DNA of 64,000 nt from Globodera rostochiensis (GCA_018350325.1 JAEVLN010000016.1:362193-426192), one strand, 5' to 3'; shown: positions 26,761 to 41,806, counted from the first letter of the stretch. Program-made: numbers and translations. Notes: generated by a model from the sequence alone, not told the origin.

Positions 26761-29700
26761 TCAATACCCAGTATGTATGATCCCCGGTAGCCCCCCCCCC
26801 GCCCTCCCCGGTAGCCCCCGCCCTCTCCCTGATAGCCCCCGCCCTCTCCCGGTAGCCCCCCCCCCTCCCCCGTAGCCCCCCCTCCCCTGGTAGCCCCCCC
26901 CCTCCCCGATAGCCCCCCCTCCCCGGTACCCCCCCCCTCCCCGATAGCCCCCCCCCCTCCCCGGTAGCCCCCCCCCTCCCCGGTAGTCCCCCCCCCTCCC
27001 CGGTAGCCCCCCCCCCTCCCGGCCCCCCCCTCCCCGGTAGCCCCTCCTCCCGGTAGCCCCCGCCCTCCCCGGTAGCCCCCGCCCTCTCCCTGATAGCCCC
27101 CGCCCTCTCCCGGTAGCCCCCCTCCCCGGTAGCCCCCCCCCCTCCCCGGTAGTCCCCCCCCTCCCCGGTAGCCCCCCCCCCCTCCCGGCCCCCCCTCCCC
27201 GGTAGCCCCTCCTCCCGGTAGCCCCCCCCCTCCCGGTAGCCCCCGCCCTCCCCGGTAGCCCCCGCCCTCTCCCTGATAGCCCCCGCCCTCCCCGGTAGCC
27301 CCCGCCCTCTCCCTGATAGCCCCCGCCCTCCCCGGTAGCCCCCGCCCTCTCCCGGTAGCCCCCCTCCCCGGTAGCCGCCCCCCCCTCCCCGGTAGCCCCT
27401 CCTCCCGGTAGCCCCCCCCCTCCCGGTAGCCCCCGCCCTCCCCGGTAGCCCCCGCCCTCTCCCTGATAGCCCCCGCCCTCCCCGGTAGCCCCCGCCCTCT
27501 CCCTGATAGCCCCCGCCCTCCCCGGTAGCCCCCGCCCTCTCCCGGTAGCCCCCCTCCCCGGTAGTCCCCCCCCCTCCCCGGTAGCCCCTCCTCCCGGTAG
27601 CCCCCCCCCCCTCCCGGTACCCCCGCCCTCTCCCGGTAGCCTCCCCCTCCCCGATAGCCCCCCCCCCTCTCGGTAGCCCCCCCCTCCCCGGTAGTCCCCC
27701 CCCCCCTCCCCGGTAGCCCCCGCCCTCTCCCGGTAGCCCCCCTCCCCGGTAGCCCCCCCCCCTCCCCGGTAGTCCCCCCCCCTCCCCGGTAGCCCCTCCT
27801 CCCGGTAGCCCCCCCCCTCCCGGTACCCCCGCCCTCTCCCGGTAGCCCCCCTCCCCGATAGCCCCCCCCCTCCCGGTAGCCCCCCCCCCCTCCCCGGTAG
27901 TCCCCCCCCCCCTCCCCGGTAGCCCCCGCCCTCTCCCTGATAGCCCCCGTCCTCTCCCGGTAGCCCCCCTCCCCGGTAGCCCCCCCCTCCCGGTAGCCCC
28001 CCCCTCCCCGGTAGCCCCCCCCCTCCCCGGTAGCCCCCGCCCTCCCCGGTAGCCCCCGCCCTCCCCGGTAGCCCGCCCCCTCCCCGGTAGCCCCCCCCCC
28101 CTCCCCCGTAGCCCCCCCTCCCCTGGTAGCCCCCCCCCCTCCCCGATAGCCCCCCCTCCCCGGTACCCCCCCCCCTCCCCGATAGCCCCCCCCCTCCCCG
28201 GTAGTCCCCCCCCTCCCCGGTAGCCCCCCCCCCCTCCCGGCCCCCCCTCCCCGGTAGCCCCTCCTCCCGGTAGCCCCCCCCCCTCCCCGGTAGCCCCCCC
28301 CCTCCCCGGTAGCCCCCGCCCTCCCCGATAGCCCCCCCCCTCCCCGGTAGCCCCCCCCCCCTCCCCGGTAGCCCCCGCCCTCCCCGGTAGCCCCCGCCCT
28401 CCCCGGTAGCCCCCCCCCCTCCCCGGTAGCCCCCCCCCTCCCCGGTAGCCCCCCCCCTCCCCCGTAGCCCCCCCTCCCCTGGTAGCCCCCCCCCTCCCCG
28501 ATAGCCCCCCCTCCCCGGTACCCCCCCCCCCCTCCCCGACAGCCCCCCCCCCCCCTCCCCGGTAGCCTCCCCCTCTCCCCGGTAGTCCCTCCTCGCCCGG
28601 TAGCTCATCCCGGCAGTCACTTGCCCATATTCTTCCTCCCCTTCTCTTTGTTTTTCTTCTTCCACTCTCTTCTCCTCCTGCACTCTCTCATTCTTTGCCG
28701 CCAGCACTAAAAGAGGGTCCATCCTCCCTCTCGTCAGTTTCGGATGAATTCCATTTGAGGAAGTCAGCATGTTCTGGCGCATTTGCCTCCGTTCTCTTTG
28801 GCGCTGTTGGGTCATCGCTAGCAATGCCAACGAGCCGAAAGAAATCAAAATGGCGGTGCCCAGGGCGAAGAACATCCACCTGACAAAGGCTTATCCTTTC
28901 ATTTTCATGATCAGTGTAAGCATTTATAAAGGGGACGCCCCGCTTTACCATTGTGCCGCTCCCATTTGCATGCCATTGTTGTGACGAGCTCCTCTTTCTC
29001 TGTTCTCTGTTGTCCGCACCTCCCCCTCCACTCTATTTCCACCCGTGGACAATGGCATTTGCACCGTTCTTCCACTAGCATTTGTCTCTCCGCGTCCATC
29101 TCCGTCTCCGTTTTTCTCCATCAGTCCCTGGACAATCTCTGCCAGCGAAGTTGTGGAAGAGTCAGTGGAAGTCGCATTTGGTCGAGCACTGCTAGCCGTC
29201 GTGTGCTCTCGGTCCTATTGGGCTGTTGCTCTTGGAAATGCGCATTTGATTTGATTTTCACCTTGAAGGGGTCGGCCATCTGTGCTCCGATCTCGTCTAC
29301 AATCTTGTTCAGTCCTGCCATAAAATTCTTCGCATTGAACAGCTTGTACTCGTGGAACACCCGTTGCATCAAATCTGCCGGCAGTCTCAGGTCCTTGCCC
29401 GTCTTGATGGGGAGAAAATGTAAGGAAGGGACTTCATCTCAATTTCTATTGACTGACCCTCACATAAGCAAGCTTTGCTGCTTCAATTCCAATTAAGAGC
29501 AAGAAGGTTTTGCATGGCAACTCGTTGAGACCGTACCGTTGGGCCAACTCGTCACCAAAATTGGTCTGTAAATGATGCAGGGAGAAGAACTCCTCCAAAA
29601 GTGCCAAGTTTACCAAATCGTTTCCGGTGATGCTCTGATTTTTCGGGATCCAAATTTGTTTGGCCAACAGCACATAAATTGTAACTCCTTCGGTCCGATT

Positions 29701-30004
29701 TTGACACTCTGCGGGGGCTTTTTCCGCCAACGGCACATTCGCATTAATTAATCCTTTGGATTCACTTTCATCTTCATTATCAATGCTCAATCTTACTGAT
29801 CATTTGTTTCTGGATGTTTTCATTGATTTGGGCCCTCCATTGATCCGTCAAAATATGATCGGGATCACAAAGTGTGGAGTTCTCCCATGTGTTGCAGCCC
29901 GTGTGATTTCGGCGCGGGTTTGGATAGTTTTGCGGAGTCCACCGTTCGGTGTCAGCCTTGAGCACTGTGCCGGAGGCGAGCAGTAAAGAGAGTAGGGACA
30001 GCAT
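26761..30004 (-). CDS. MOLO-1-like (TPM-domain) membrane protein
   Basis: In C. elegans MOLO-1 is a single-pass accessory protein of levamisole-type acetylcholine receptors. Phase-consistent exons: 30004-29797, 29753-29464, 29402-29262, 29205-28949, 28879 onward. Residues 1-17 form a signal peptide (MLSLLSLLLASGTVLKA). The ectodomain begins RWTPQNYPNPRRNHTGC and contains STLCDPDHIL, the family hallmark. Further on are VTIYVLLAKQIW, LPADLMQRVFHEYKLFNAKN and AGLNKIVDEIGAQM. A Ser/Thr/Gly linker leads to one membrane helix, WWMFFALGTAILISFGSLAL, about residue 300, followed by a basic stop-transfer segment. The frame then stays open through the whole minisatellite to a stop at 26761, which would add about 600 Gly/Arg/Pro residues (total about 1004). 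The tail beyond 28610 may not be translated as such. Confidence 0.8.
26775..28612. repeat. C/G-rich minisatellite, GGTAGCCCCCCCCCTCCCC unit
   Basis: About a hundred units of 14-21 bp with the pattern GGTAGCCC..CCCTCCCC. Variants have GATAGC, CGCCCTC or GTAGTC, and blocks of several variants are re-used as higher-order repeats (compare 27030-27140 with 27180-27300 and 27400-27560). The minus strand is G-rich with runs of four or more G every few bases. Confidence 0.95.
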
Positions 30005-31200
30005 TAGAGGGCAGGGGAAATCAGCAGAGATGACTGACTAGCTGTGATCAAAGTGATCGAGGGCTGGGGGGCTCAGGGGTAAACGTGTACAAAGACAACG
30101 AAAGATGACGACCCCGTAAAATAATTGAATTGGCCACTCCCCGGCGTGAGTGAGTGCACTTAAGCCTAAAATGAGCAGGTGATGAAGAAGATATGGGAAG
30201 AGGAAGATGATCCACTCGTGCGAGGGTTAGTAAAGAGATGTGTATATTATTGACAAGATGACGGGGAGGGGGGATTTGGCCGGGGGGGGGGCTAGGAGCG
30301 AGGATGACCATGGCGTCCGATCGAGACGGATCTCCATTCCGCCGCCACCGCGCAAGTCAAACATCCATCGGCGGATCTTCCACATCCTCTGCTGTCCACA
30401 CACTCAACATCAGTCGGTCGGCCATTCTTTCTGACATCCCCCGGCCGACCCAAACATCCCATCCACCAGCCGTCCACTCTTTCATTACACCTCCAACCCC
30501 ACCCCCGCCGTTGTTTCCTCCACCGTTCTTCAGAGTTCTACTCAATGCTCGCTCGCCCTCTCCCTTCAGCAAGCAGTTCACACATTTCTCTCTAGCAAAT
30601 CGTCGTTGCAAAAAAAGTATTTGGGAAGATGAGAGACAAAAGCAGCTAATTGGGGAGAAATGACAGCTCCAGAATCCGTACCCCGTGCCTACAATTGGTA
30701 CAGCGGAGCAAAAGTAGATTGAGGCAATTGTTGAAGAAAACTTCTCGCGCGGAAACGACTGTTAGACAACAACTATGATTTTTGTAATTTATTGCATATT
30801 TTGGAAATTTATTTTTTGAACCAATTTCAATAAACGATTTAAATATTATAAAGGATAAAAACCCAATCGTTCAGCGGTGAACGGAAAATTGGTCATGGGC
30901 ACCAAGAAAAATTGGTCTTTTCAAGATATTTCGAGTTTTTCGTTCTAACTATTTTCATACAACTCTAAGCTTTCTTTTGCAGGCTTCTTCAGACGTAAAT
31001 GCTGTCAAATGGTAATAAATTCTTCGTATTCTGTAGACTTTTAAAAATGTTGTAAGCTGAAAAGTGCTTCGCTTCCAAAAAAAACTAGCACCCCTCTCCG
31101 CGAATGGCACTTTGTGGTAGAAATGTGGGGGGGGGGGGGGGGATCTATCAGTCAGTATGCCAAGTTTCATCCCGGAACTCCGTGGACACCTGGGGCCCTT
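30005..31200. other. Spacer upstream of the MOLO-1-like gene
   Basis: Relatively unique sequence. It should contain the promoter of the minus-strand gene ending at 30004. A plus-strand frame at 30310-30663 (Ser/Pro-rich, starting MASDRDGSPFRRHRASQ) has coding-like composition but no recognisable domain or splice partner. A G-run at 31127-31141 marks the start of the repeat zone. Confidence 0.35.
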
Positions 31201-31242
31201 CCTTTGTGAGGCCGCAAAGTCGGACCGCAAATGTCCAAAAAA

Positions 31243-31400
31243 GTGATATAAAAACTCTTCACATTTTGGCCACAAATGTCCGAAAAAGTGATATAAAAAC
31301 TCTTCACATTTTGGCCGCAAATGTCCGAAAAAGTGATATAAAAACTCTTCACATTTTGGCCGCAAATGTCCGAAAAAGTGATATAAAAACTCTTCACATT
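31243..31400. repeat. 45-bp tandem repeat, about 3.5 copies
   Basis: Period 45-46 bp, each unit containing AAAACTCTTCACATTTTGGC and GCAAATGTCCG. The surrounding CCGCAAATGTCC phrases belong to the GACATTTGCGG array family seen at 61918-62070 and 63455-63690, where the same CTCTTCACATTTTGGC phrase also appears inverted (about 63585). Confidence 0.85.
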
Positions 31401-31534
31401 GGCCGCAAATGTCCGGCCGCTAATGTCTTATTTTGGCTGGGGCCGCAAAAGTCTGGGGCAAGTAAAGATTGAATTTATGCTTTATGAAGTTTTTGAGGCA
31501 AAATTGAGTTTTTTGAAAATTTTTGAGCGACTCC

Positions 31535-31700
31535 ACTCCAGAGCTGGGCGAAATTTCGTTTCGTTTCGTTTCGTGTTTTTCGTTATTTTTTGGGCGTTTC
31601 GTGTTTCGTTTCGTTTCGTAGAATTTTAGCCGTTTCGTTTCGTGTTTCGTTAAATGGAATTTTTTTTGTTTCGTTTCGTTTCGCGTTTCGTTAAGGACGA
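31535..31700. mobile_element. hAT-like element end with TTTCGTTTCG repeats
   Basis: Begins CAGAGCTGGGCGAAATTTCG and continues as GTTTCGTTTCGTGTTTCG on both strands. No right end or target duplication found. Confidence 0.5.
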
Positions 31701-32049
31701 TTTTAACGAAAAAAACCACGAAAAAGCACCCCTAAAGATTGAGGTTTTTGATCAAAATTCCACTCAAGTGGTGGTGTAGTGGTTAGTGTTTGGAGTTGTA
31801 GGTGACGCTTGGGTTCAGATTAGAGTGCGGCGCAGGACCGGATCCTGCGCAGGATTTTGCAGGATCCGGTCCGCAATCCTGCACTTTTTGGGCTTTTGCA
31901 GGATTGCAGGATTTGCAGGATTAATCCCGCAGGATCCGCTCCTGCAAACAGTTTTGAATCCAATCCTGCAACAGGATCCGCAAATTTGACTGCGGATCCT
32001 GCAAGTATTAAATTTAATAAAGGTTTAATGCCAAAATTCATTGGATAAT

Positions 32050-32790
32050 GTTGTGGTGTAGTGGTTTGTGCTATGGGTTGTAAAGTTTTTGGTTGGGGTT
32101 CAAACTAGAGCCCGGACTTGAGCTTCGAGCGAGACTCGAGACGAGATTCTCGAAAAAATCTCGGATCTCGAAAAATCTCGTGAAGCTCATTTTAGTCGAG
32201 ACGAGATGTCGAGACGAGATTCTCGAAAAATCTCGGATCTCGAAAAATCTCGAGCCGGAACAGTCGAGATTCAAGATTTTTGATGAAAATATAATTTTTT
32301 CCCCAAAATTCTCAGAAACTCCACCAAATTTTTTACAGGTAAGAAGGGAGCACTAGAAGCATGTCTGCAAAATTTGGTCACGAAATAAAAGTGTTAGCCT
32401 GTGCTCCAAGGTTTTGAAAATCAAAAGAAAATTCAATTAGAGAAATTGCTTAAATTTTTGGCATTTCGCCTCTGGACTTGACCCATAGTGGGGTATGAAA
32501 GAGCCGGTAAGAAAATTGTTAGAATTTTTTAATTGTTAAGAAAATCACTATTTTCACGAAAAATTTTTGGAGTCGAGATCGAGAATCTCGAGCTTCTTTC
32601 GAGCGAGACTCGAGACGAGATTCTCGAAAAAATCTCGGATCTCGAAAAATCTCGAAAATTCAGTTTTATTCGAGACGAGATGTCGAGACGAGATTTCTCG
32701 AGAATCTCGTCGAGATTTTTCGAGATTTCGAGACGAGATCTCGTCTCGACCGGGCTCTAGTTCAAACCCCCGACCATGTAAATTATTTTT
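32050..32790 (+). repeat. Second tRNA-derived SINE, also split
   Basis: A-box-like TGGTGTAGTGG at 32056, B box GGTTCAAAC at 32097-32105. The sequence continues after the insert with GTTCAAACCCCCGACCATGTAAATTATTTTTT. It lies wholly inside the element 31821-33241. Confidence 0.75.
32106..32759. mobile_element. hAT-like element, TAGAGCCCGG ends, in the second SINE B box
   Basis: Ends TAGAGCCCGGAC and its near complement (GACCGGGCTCTA), flanked by the 8-bp duplication GTTCAAAC (32098-32105 and 32760-32767). Subterminal zones are TCTCGAAAAATCTCGGA and GAGACGAGATTCTCG repeats. No protein. Confidence 0.9.
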
Positions 32791-33302
32791 TAGAACTTCA
32801 GTGAGCATCTATAGCGGAGGAAACAATTTCTAAAAATAATAAAAAATATATCTGATTTTGTAAAATCAAGTCTGATGAAAACGCACAATTTTTTTTTTCA
32901 CAAATTACAAAATCGCTATTAAAACATAGGGGGGCCTATTGTTTTGCACTTTTACAATTTTTTGACCAATTTTCCTAACAAGATTCATTTAAATTTCCAA
33001 AAATTTTCTCGGCGGCGCCTATCGGCACCACCGACCACCCTTAAAAATTGAGCATTTTGCGCAAAAATTGCTTAACAAAAAAGCAATAAAACGGAAAAAC
33101 ATACCCCTAAAAATCGACTTTTTGCCCCTCCCCGGAAAAAATCCTGGCTACGTGGATTAATCCCGCAGGACCCGATCCTGCAAAAAATTTTGAATTCCAA
33201 TCCTGCAACAGGATCCGCAAATTTGATTTTGCCGCACTCTAGTTCAGATCCTCTACTGTGTAAATGATTTTTTCCTATTTCGCTGAACATTTATGGCTAT
33301 AT

Positions 33303-33430
33303 ATAAACAATAGGGTTGGACAAGAACGGGTATCCGGATCCGGAACCGGGACCGGTATCCGGGTGTTTTGGGCAAATTATCCGGGACCGGTATCCGGGTG
33401 TCCAGGATCCGGGCCATGCTTAAAAAGCTC
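33303..33430. repeat. ATCCGGGACCGGT self-similar repeat
   Basis: Starts TAGGGTTGGACAAGAACGGG and continues as GTATCCGGATCCGGAACCGG units. Looks like one end of a hAT-like element. Related CCGGGACCGGGAC sequence is at 60940-61020. Confidence 0.5.
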
Positions 33431-33436
33431 CAATCA

Positions 33437-33785
33437 GTGCCGGACACTTCAGTGCCAGCAATTAAAAAGGCTATAACTTTTTTTAAACTCAACCAAATCA
33501 AACCATCAAGATGTCATTGGAAAGCTCTAAGCTTTTAAAAGCTATTGTTAAGCCAACGCTAATCAATTAGAAAATTCATAAAAAAGTTATCGCAATAAAG
33601 TGACGAAAAGCCATGATTTTGGGTGTTTTTCACGTTGAACTTCTTAAAAACGAATTGAACCGGCTTGGCTTTTTTTTGTACGATGCTTCTCATTTAGGGC
33701 TTTCCAATGACATCTTGGTTTGATTTGGTTGAGTTTAAAAAAAGTTATAGCCTTTTTAAGTGCTGGCACTGAAGTGTCCGGCACT
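33437..33785. repeat. Long palindrome with TATAACTTTTTTTAAACTC arms
   Basis: Arms of about 110 bp. The left arm has GCCGGACACTTCAGTGCCAG, CTATAACTTTTTTTAAACTC and GATGTCATTGGAAAGC; the right arm is its complement. Similar palindromes built on AGTTATGGCC/AACTTTTT phrases lie at 34340-34560, 37315-37525 and 61560-61870, and weaker ones at 46970-47150. Confidence 0.75.
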
Positions 33786-33881
33786 GAAGTGTGGGCACTG
33801 AAGTGTGGGCACTGAAATGAACGCCGCCGCTTTCAAAGAGTCTAGGAGAATTGCGCACCAAAAGAAATTCGGACTTATAAC

Positions 33882-34332
33882 TAGGGCTGGCATTTATATG
33901 CACATGCATATTTCTGGACTCGGAACGGTCTGAAACGCACGAAAAACATGTTTTCAGCTTGGTTCTAGAACGCATTTCCATGTGCATATTTTGCATATTT
34001 TTGCATATTTCGCGATTTATGTGCATATTTGTGCATATTTCGCTATTTATGTGCATATTTTATGTGCATATTTTGGCATTTTCGCCATTTTTATCCATAT
34101 TTCGCCATTTTTCAAAAATTCCTTAACAAAAATGCAATAAAAACGAAAAATATACCCCTAAAAATTGACTTTTTAAAAATTTTCAAAAATGCACCTCTAA
34201 AAATTGACTTTTTCATGATTTGGGCAAATTTTATAGTGAATTTGGAAAAATTTATGTGCATATTTTGCAATTTTTGGTGCATATTTTATGCGCATATTTC
34301 AAGATTTTATGTGCATATAAATGCCAGCCCTA
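33882..34332. mobile_element. hAT-like element, TAGGGCTGGCATTTATATGC ends
   Basis: Ends TAGGGCTGGCATTTATATGC and its complement, flanked by the 8-bp duplication CTTATAAC (33874-33881 and 34333-34340). The interior is full of TTATGTGCATATTTTGCAT units. A half copy starts at 13856. Confidence 0.9.
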
Positions 34333-36371
34333 CTTATAACATTTTTAACTCCAAATGAAAGCTCTCGGTGAGTAGCAACTATATTCAAGCTAAAGCTTTG
34401 TGATTGGCCAATGCTTAAAAAAGTTATGGCCAGAAAGAATGGCAATTTTTTGAGTTTTTTTTGCTTGTGTTGACTATAACTTTTTAAGCATGGGCCAATC
34501 GCAAAGCTTTAGCTTGAATATAGTTGCTACTCATCGAGAGCTTTCATTTGGAGTTAGGTTTGAGCTAATTGGTTTAGGTCAAAAAATATTATAAGTCCAA
34601 ATTGCTTTTGGTGCGGAATTTTCCAGTGCACAATTCTCCGGCGCCCCTTTAACCGCTTTAATTTTCTATCGACAAATTCGTAATTTGAAAGCCTATATGA
34701 ATGATTCTTCCCATTTTTTAACCAGTGAGACAACTGAGTCCCCAGTAGGCTTAGAGTGGAGTCGAATGGTGTATAATATGTTAAATTTTGAGAACTGCCC
34801 GTATTCCGAAACTTTACCGTCAAAATATTTAATTTCAACCTTGTCTAAAAAAGCTCAAACCAACGCGAAAAGAGGCTATTTTTGGGCCGCTAAAAATATA
34901 TAAAAACATATAAATCCCAGCCCTAAAATAAGTTAAATTTTGAGTTTACCACGTACTGATAGGTAACGAACCACACCATTCGTGTAAAAACAGTTTTAAG
35001 CCATTATTGTTATTTTTACACACCTTTTTGCACCTATGCTTATGAAGTTTTTGGTACCTTTTTAGCACCCTTTTAGGTACCTATTTCGAGATGTTTCGAA
35101 CCTAAGCATTCCATGGTTTTTTTTTTGTGGTTTTAGCTACATTAATTCTGTACCAGAACGAATTTGAATTGAATGACCGTTAAGAATGTGTCCACCTCGT
35201 CGAAGGCGAGCACCTGCTCGAGGACTTCGTGCAATTCAGACACAACCAATGAGGCCCGTCCCATGTCTTTGTGCAACGCTCAATCGATTATCAATTTCCA
35301 AAAGTCGTTACGTGTCTATGATGAAAAATCCGTGAGTTTGTAGTAGAGATGGGCAAAATCGAAAACTGAAAGGTACTCGCTTCTAAGGCATCTCATATAG
35401 CGGGTCTAAATTGCGTATCGTGCTAATAAACGGCCGGTATAAAAAAAGGCGATAGCTAAAGTTTGCCTGTCCCTGGTTTTACCCGTCGTTTCATTCGTAC
35501 TTTTTTTAGAAATTTGCAATAAAGAAACCGCCAGCATCGGTCCCTGCGCTCGCCATTTCAAGCCATTCGGCAATCGCGGAGTAGAAGACCATTAAACACG
35601 CACTCATAAATCAATCGTTTTTAACGGATGTCTCTTATGTATGTATATGTCACGACATAATCAACAACAAGTCGATCTCTTCAGTTATTGATAGCAAGGG
35701 CGTATCCAGTGATCAACAAAAATGAACCCATAAGATAATGGCTTTTTTCGAATTACCCCCTTCCCAAGAAAAATTTCTGCTTCGCTCTTGGTTGATTGGG
35801 ATGGGATTTTAGTCATGTTTGGGTTTTTTTGATTTTTTATATAGAAAATGCAAAAAACTAGGATTTTTTAATTTCTTGTTAAGTCATTAGAATTCGTAAT
35901 TTTTCTTGTCCAGATCCTCCACAATTTTTTTTGCCCAACGCCTTAAAGATTGAGCATTTTTGAGATTTCGAACTCAGTTTTTCTAGCTAGACTCTTACAT
36001 ATTGTTAATTTTTGCACACATTTCCATTATCAAAAAAGTTACGGCATTAATACATAAAGTTTAAAAAGCCCGATTTTTGGGCGTTTTCTAGCCATAACTT
36101 TTTTGTCTAATCGCAAAACAACTTACCATAGCTTCAAGAGCCAGGGGGCCCGGGCCGAGATAAAAACCTTAGAGGACCCCTTTGTTTTGCAAAATTCAAA
36201 ATTTTTTCCCGGCGGCTCCTATCGTCCGCCCTTGGTTGGGTTACCCCATTCGTTTCCCAACTTGTTTGGAGCCTATGTGTGATTTTGTGCATTTAAGCCG
36301 CGGAACTGAGTTCCCATTGAAATGGACACTTCAGCCAACTCTACACATACTACCTATTTACCAGTTTAGCT
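34333..36371. repeat. Repeat-rich spacer with one unexplained non-repetitive island
   Basis: A palindrome with AAAGCTTTAGCTTGAATATA arms (about 34360-34560). The island at 35180-35335 contains a minus-strand 40-codon frame (MGRASLVVSELHEVLEQVLA...) with coding-like composition that I cannot assign. A TAGAGATGGGCAAAAT element end lies at about 35346. No firm gene. Confidence 0.4.
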
Positions 36372-36705
36372 CAAGGGCGTAGCCAGGGGGGCCCTATTGT
36401 TTTGCAAAATTGGTAATTTATTTGACTAATTTTCTTTACAAATCGCTTTTTTAAAATCGTCAAAATTTTTCCCGGGTTCTCCCATTCTAAAAATGTTTTA
36501 AAAATTACCACATTTTTTAAATTTTTGGTGCAAATCACTTAACAAATTGAGTCAAAAATTTTTCTCGGCGGCGCCTATCGGCACCGCCTCCCCCCGAAAA
36601 AATTCTTAAGAAAAATGCAATAAAACCCAAAATGCACCCCTGAAAATCGATTTTTTTTTTCTTGACTCAGCCCCCCCTGAAAAAAAAATCCTGGCTACGC
36701 CCTTG
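36372..36705. mobile_element. hAT-like MITE, CAAGGGCGTAGCCAGG ends
   Basis: Ends CAAGGGCGTAGCCAGG and CCTGGCTACGCCCTTG, flanked by the 8-bp duplication GTTTAGCT (36364-36371 and 36706-36713). The interior includes the CTCGGCGGCGCCTATCGGCA module. Type copy of the family that also supplies 37881-38240 and 52278-52681. Confidence 0.9.
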
Positions 36706-36852
36706 GTTTAGCTACTATATATCACTTTAGCAAGGCACGATGATGTCTCTCATTTTCTTCATTTTTAAAAATCGTTTACAAACACTATTTGACAATTTAA
36801 TTTGTAAAAAGGTCAAAAAATTAAGCATAAAAAATGTTTAATTCCTTCCCTA

Positions 36853-40727
<3,875 letters not shown>

Positions 40728-40943
40728 TCCAAAATTATCACTTCTGTTACATAATATACTCACTATCAAGGACAATTGTTTAGTATTGCTAAAAACAAAT
40801 AATTTGCTTGGATTATTTGACAGATCCTCCTCAAATTTTCACCATTAACGCATCCATTAATAAACCCGTTTTTTAATTGATATGTTTGTTCTCGAGGGAT
40901 ACCGGTCCGAAGGTTGAAAAGGGTTAGACTACGTTCTGCCAAC

Positions 40944-41806
40944 GGGGTCCGGACAATTGGACAGTGGACAATCCGACAGTGAGGACAATCCGACAGAAGT
41001 GGACAATCGGACAGTGGACAATTCGACAGTGAATGAAAATTAAAAAAACTAAAATCGAGATGAGAAGGGGAAAATCGTGCTTATTTGAATGGCGCACATT
41101 TAAAAAACTCCTTAAATTTACTGAACATAAATTTCATTTAATTGGATCTGGCATTCTATGCATAGGCAATTACTCTCAAAGATTTTTCTAAGGATATTCG
41201 GGGGCGTAGAACCCGAATTGAATTCCCATTTCGCTCAATTCTGAATCCCGGACCCGAAACATGCTTTTTGAGAACGAGTTTGAGACCAAAATTGATTTAT
41301 GAACATTTTTGAATTTTCGAACAAATGTACGAATTGTTGTCCAGGAGTTCAAAACAATCCACAGCATATCCATTGAAAGGAAATGAAGTCAAAAAGTGTG
41401 AACCAGGGACGGTCGAAAATCTTTGTGTAAAACGGAAAAATTTTTTTAACGTAAAACGGATAAGCCCATCCCTAGCGTGAACTTGGAAAAAGGATGCGGC
41501 CACTAGTGCTATTTACACCGTGATCGCTCCAATGACTTATTAAAGATATTGATTACCGACTGCCAGAACAGATTTGACGGGATTTAAGACCATAAAATAA
41601 ATTTAAGGAGTTTTTTAACCCGCGCCATTCAAATAAGCATGGTTTTTCTCCTTCTCTTTCCCGATTTTAATTTTTTTAAATTTTCATTCACTGTCGTATT
41701 GTCCACTGTCCGATTGTCCACTTCTGTCGGATTGTCCTCACTGTCGGATTGTCCACTGTCCAATTGTCCACTGTCGGATTGTCCACTGTCCAATTGTCCG
41801 GGCGCC
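40944..41806. mobile_element. Array-terminated foldback element, GGACAATCCGACAGT unit
   Basis: Left array GGACAATTGGACAGT/GGACAATCCGACAGT (40952-41030); right inverted array ACTGTCGGATTGTCC (41688-41800). Flanked by the 8-bp duplication CTGCCAAC (40936-40943 and 41807-41814). Arms extend about 170 bp inward (AAAATCGAGATGAGAAGG and ATTTGAATGGCGC pair with the right side). A CAGGGACGG...CATCCCTA element (about 41405-41474) and a partial foldback are nested inside. Confidence 0.88.

Larger units (their letters stand above)
31821..33241. mobile_element. hAT-like element, TAGAGTGCGGC ends, in a SINE B box
   Basis: Ends TAGAGTGCGGC and GCCGCACTCTA, flanked by the 8-bp duplication GTTCAGAT (31813-31820 and 33242-33249). 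Subterminal zones are GCAGGATCCGGTCC-like repeats in both orientations. The interior holds a second SINE with its own insertion, then a CTCGGCGGCGCCTATCGGCA module near 33010. Confidence 0.9.
31770..33275 (+). repeat. tRNA-derived SINE split by a 1.4-kb insertion
   Basis: Left part (31770-31820) has the A-box-like TGGTGTAGTGG and runs up to GGGTTCAGAT. The sequence resumes at 33242 with GTTCAGATCC and CTCTACTGTGTAAATGATTTTTT. Removing the insert restores the SINE seen at 8250-8334. Confidence 0.75.

Noticed and set aside
26761..28875. The 704-codon Gly-rich frame as a separate gene
   Set aside because: Its first 100 codons are the membrane helix and stop-transfer segment of the MOLO-1-like gene, and the repeat cannot produce stops in this orientation, so length is not evidence of a gene.
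30304..30663. Ser/Pro-rich 119-codon plus-strand frame as a gene
   Set aside because: Possible, but no recognised family, no clear splice sites, and it overlaps the expected promoter region of the minus-strand gene; noted only in the spacer entry.
35180..35335. 40-codon minus-strand frame as a gene
   Set aside because: Coding-like composition but no domain, no splice partner and isolated among repeats; left as an unexplained island.
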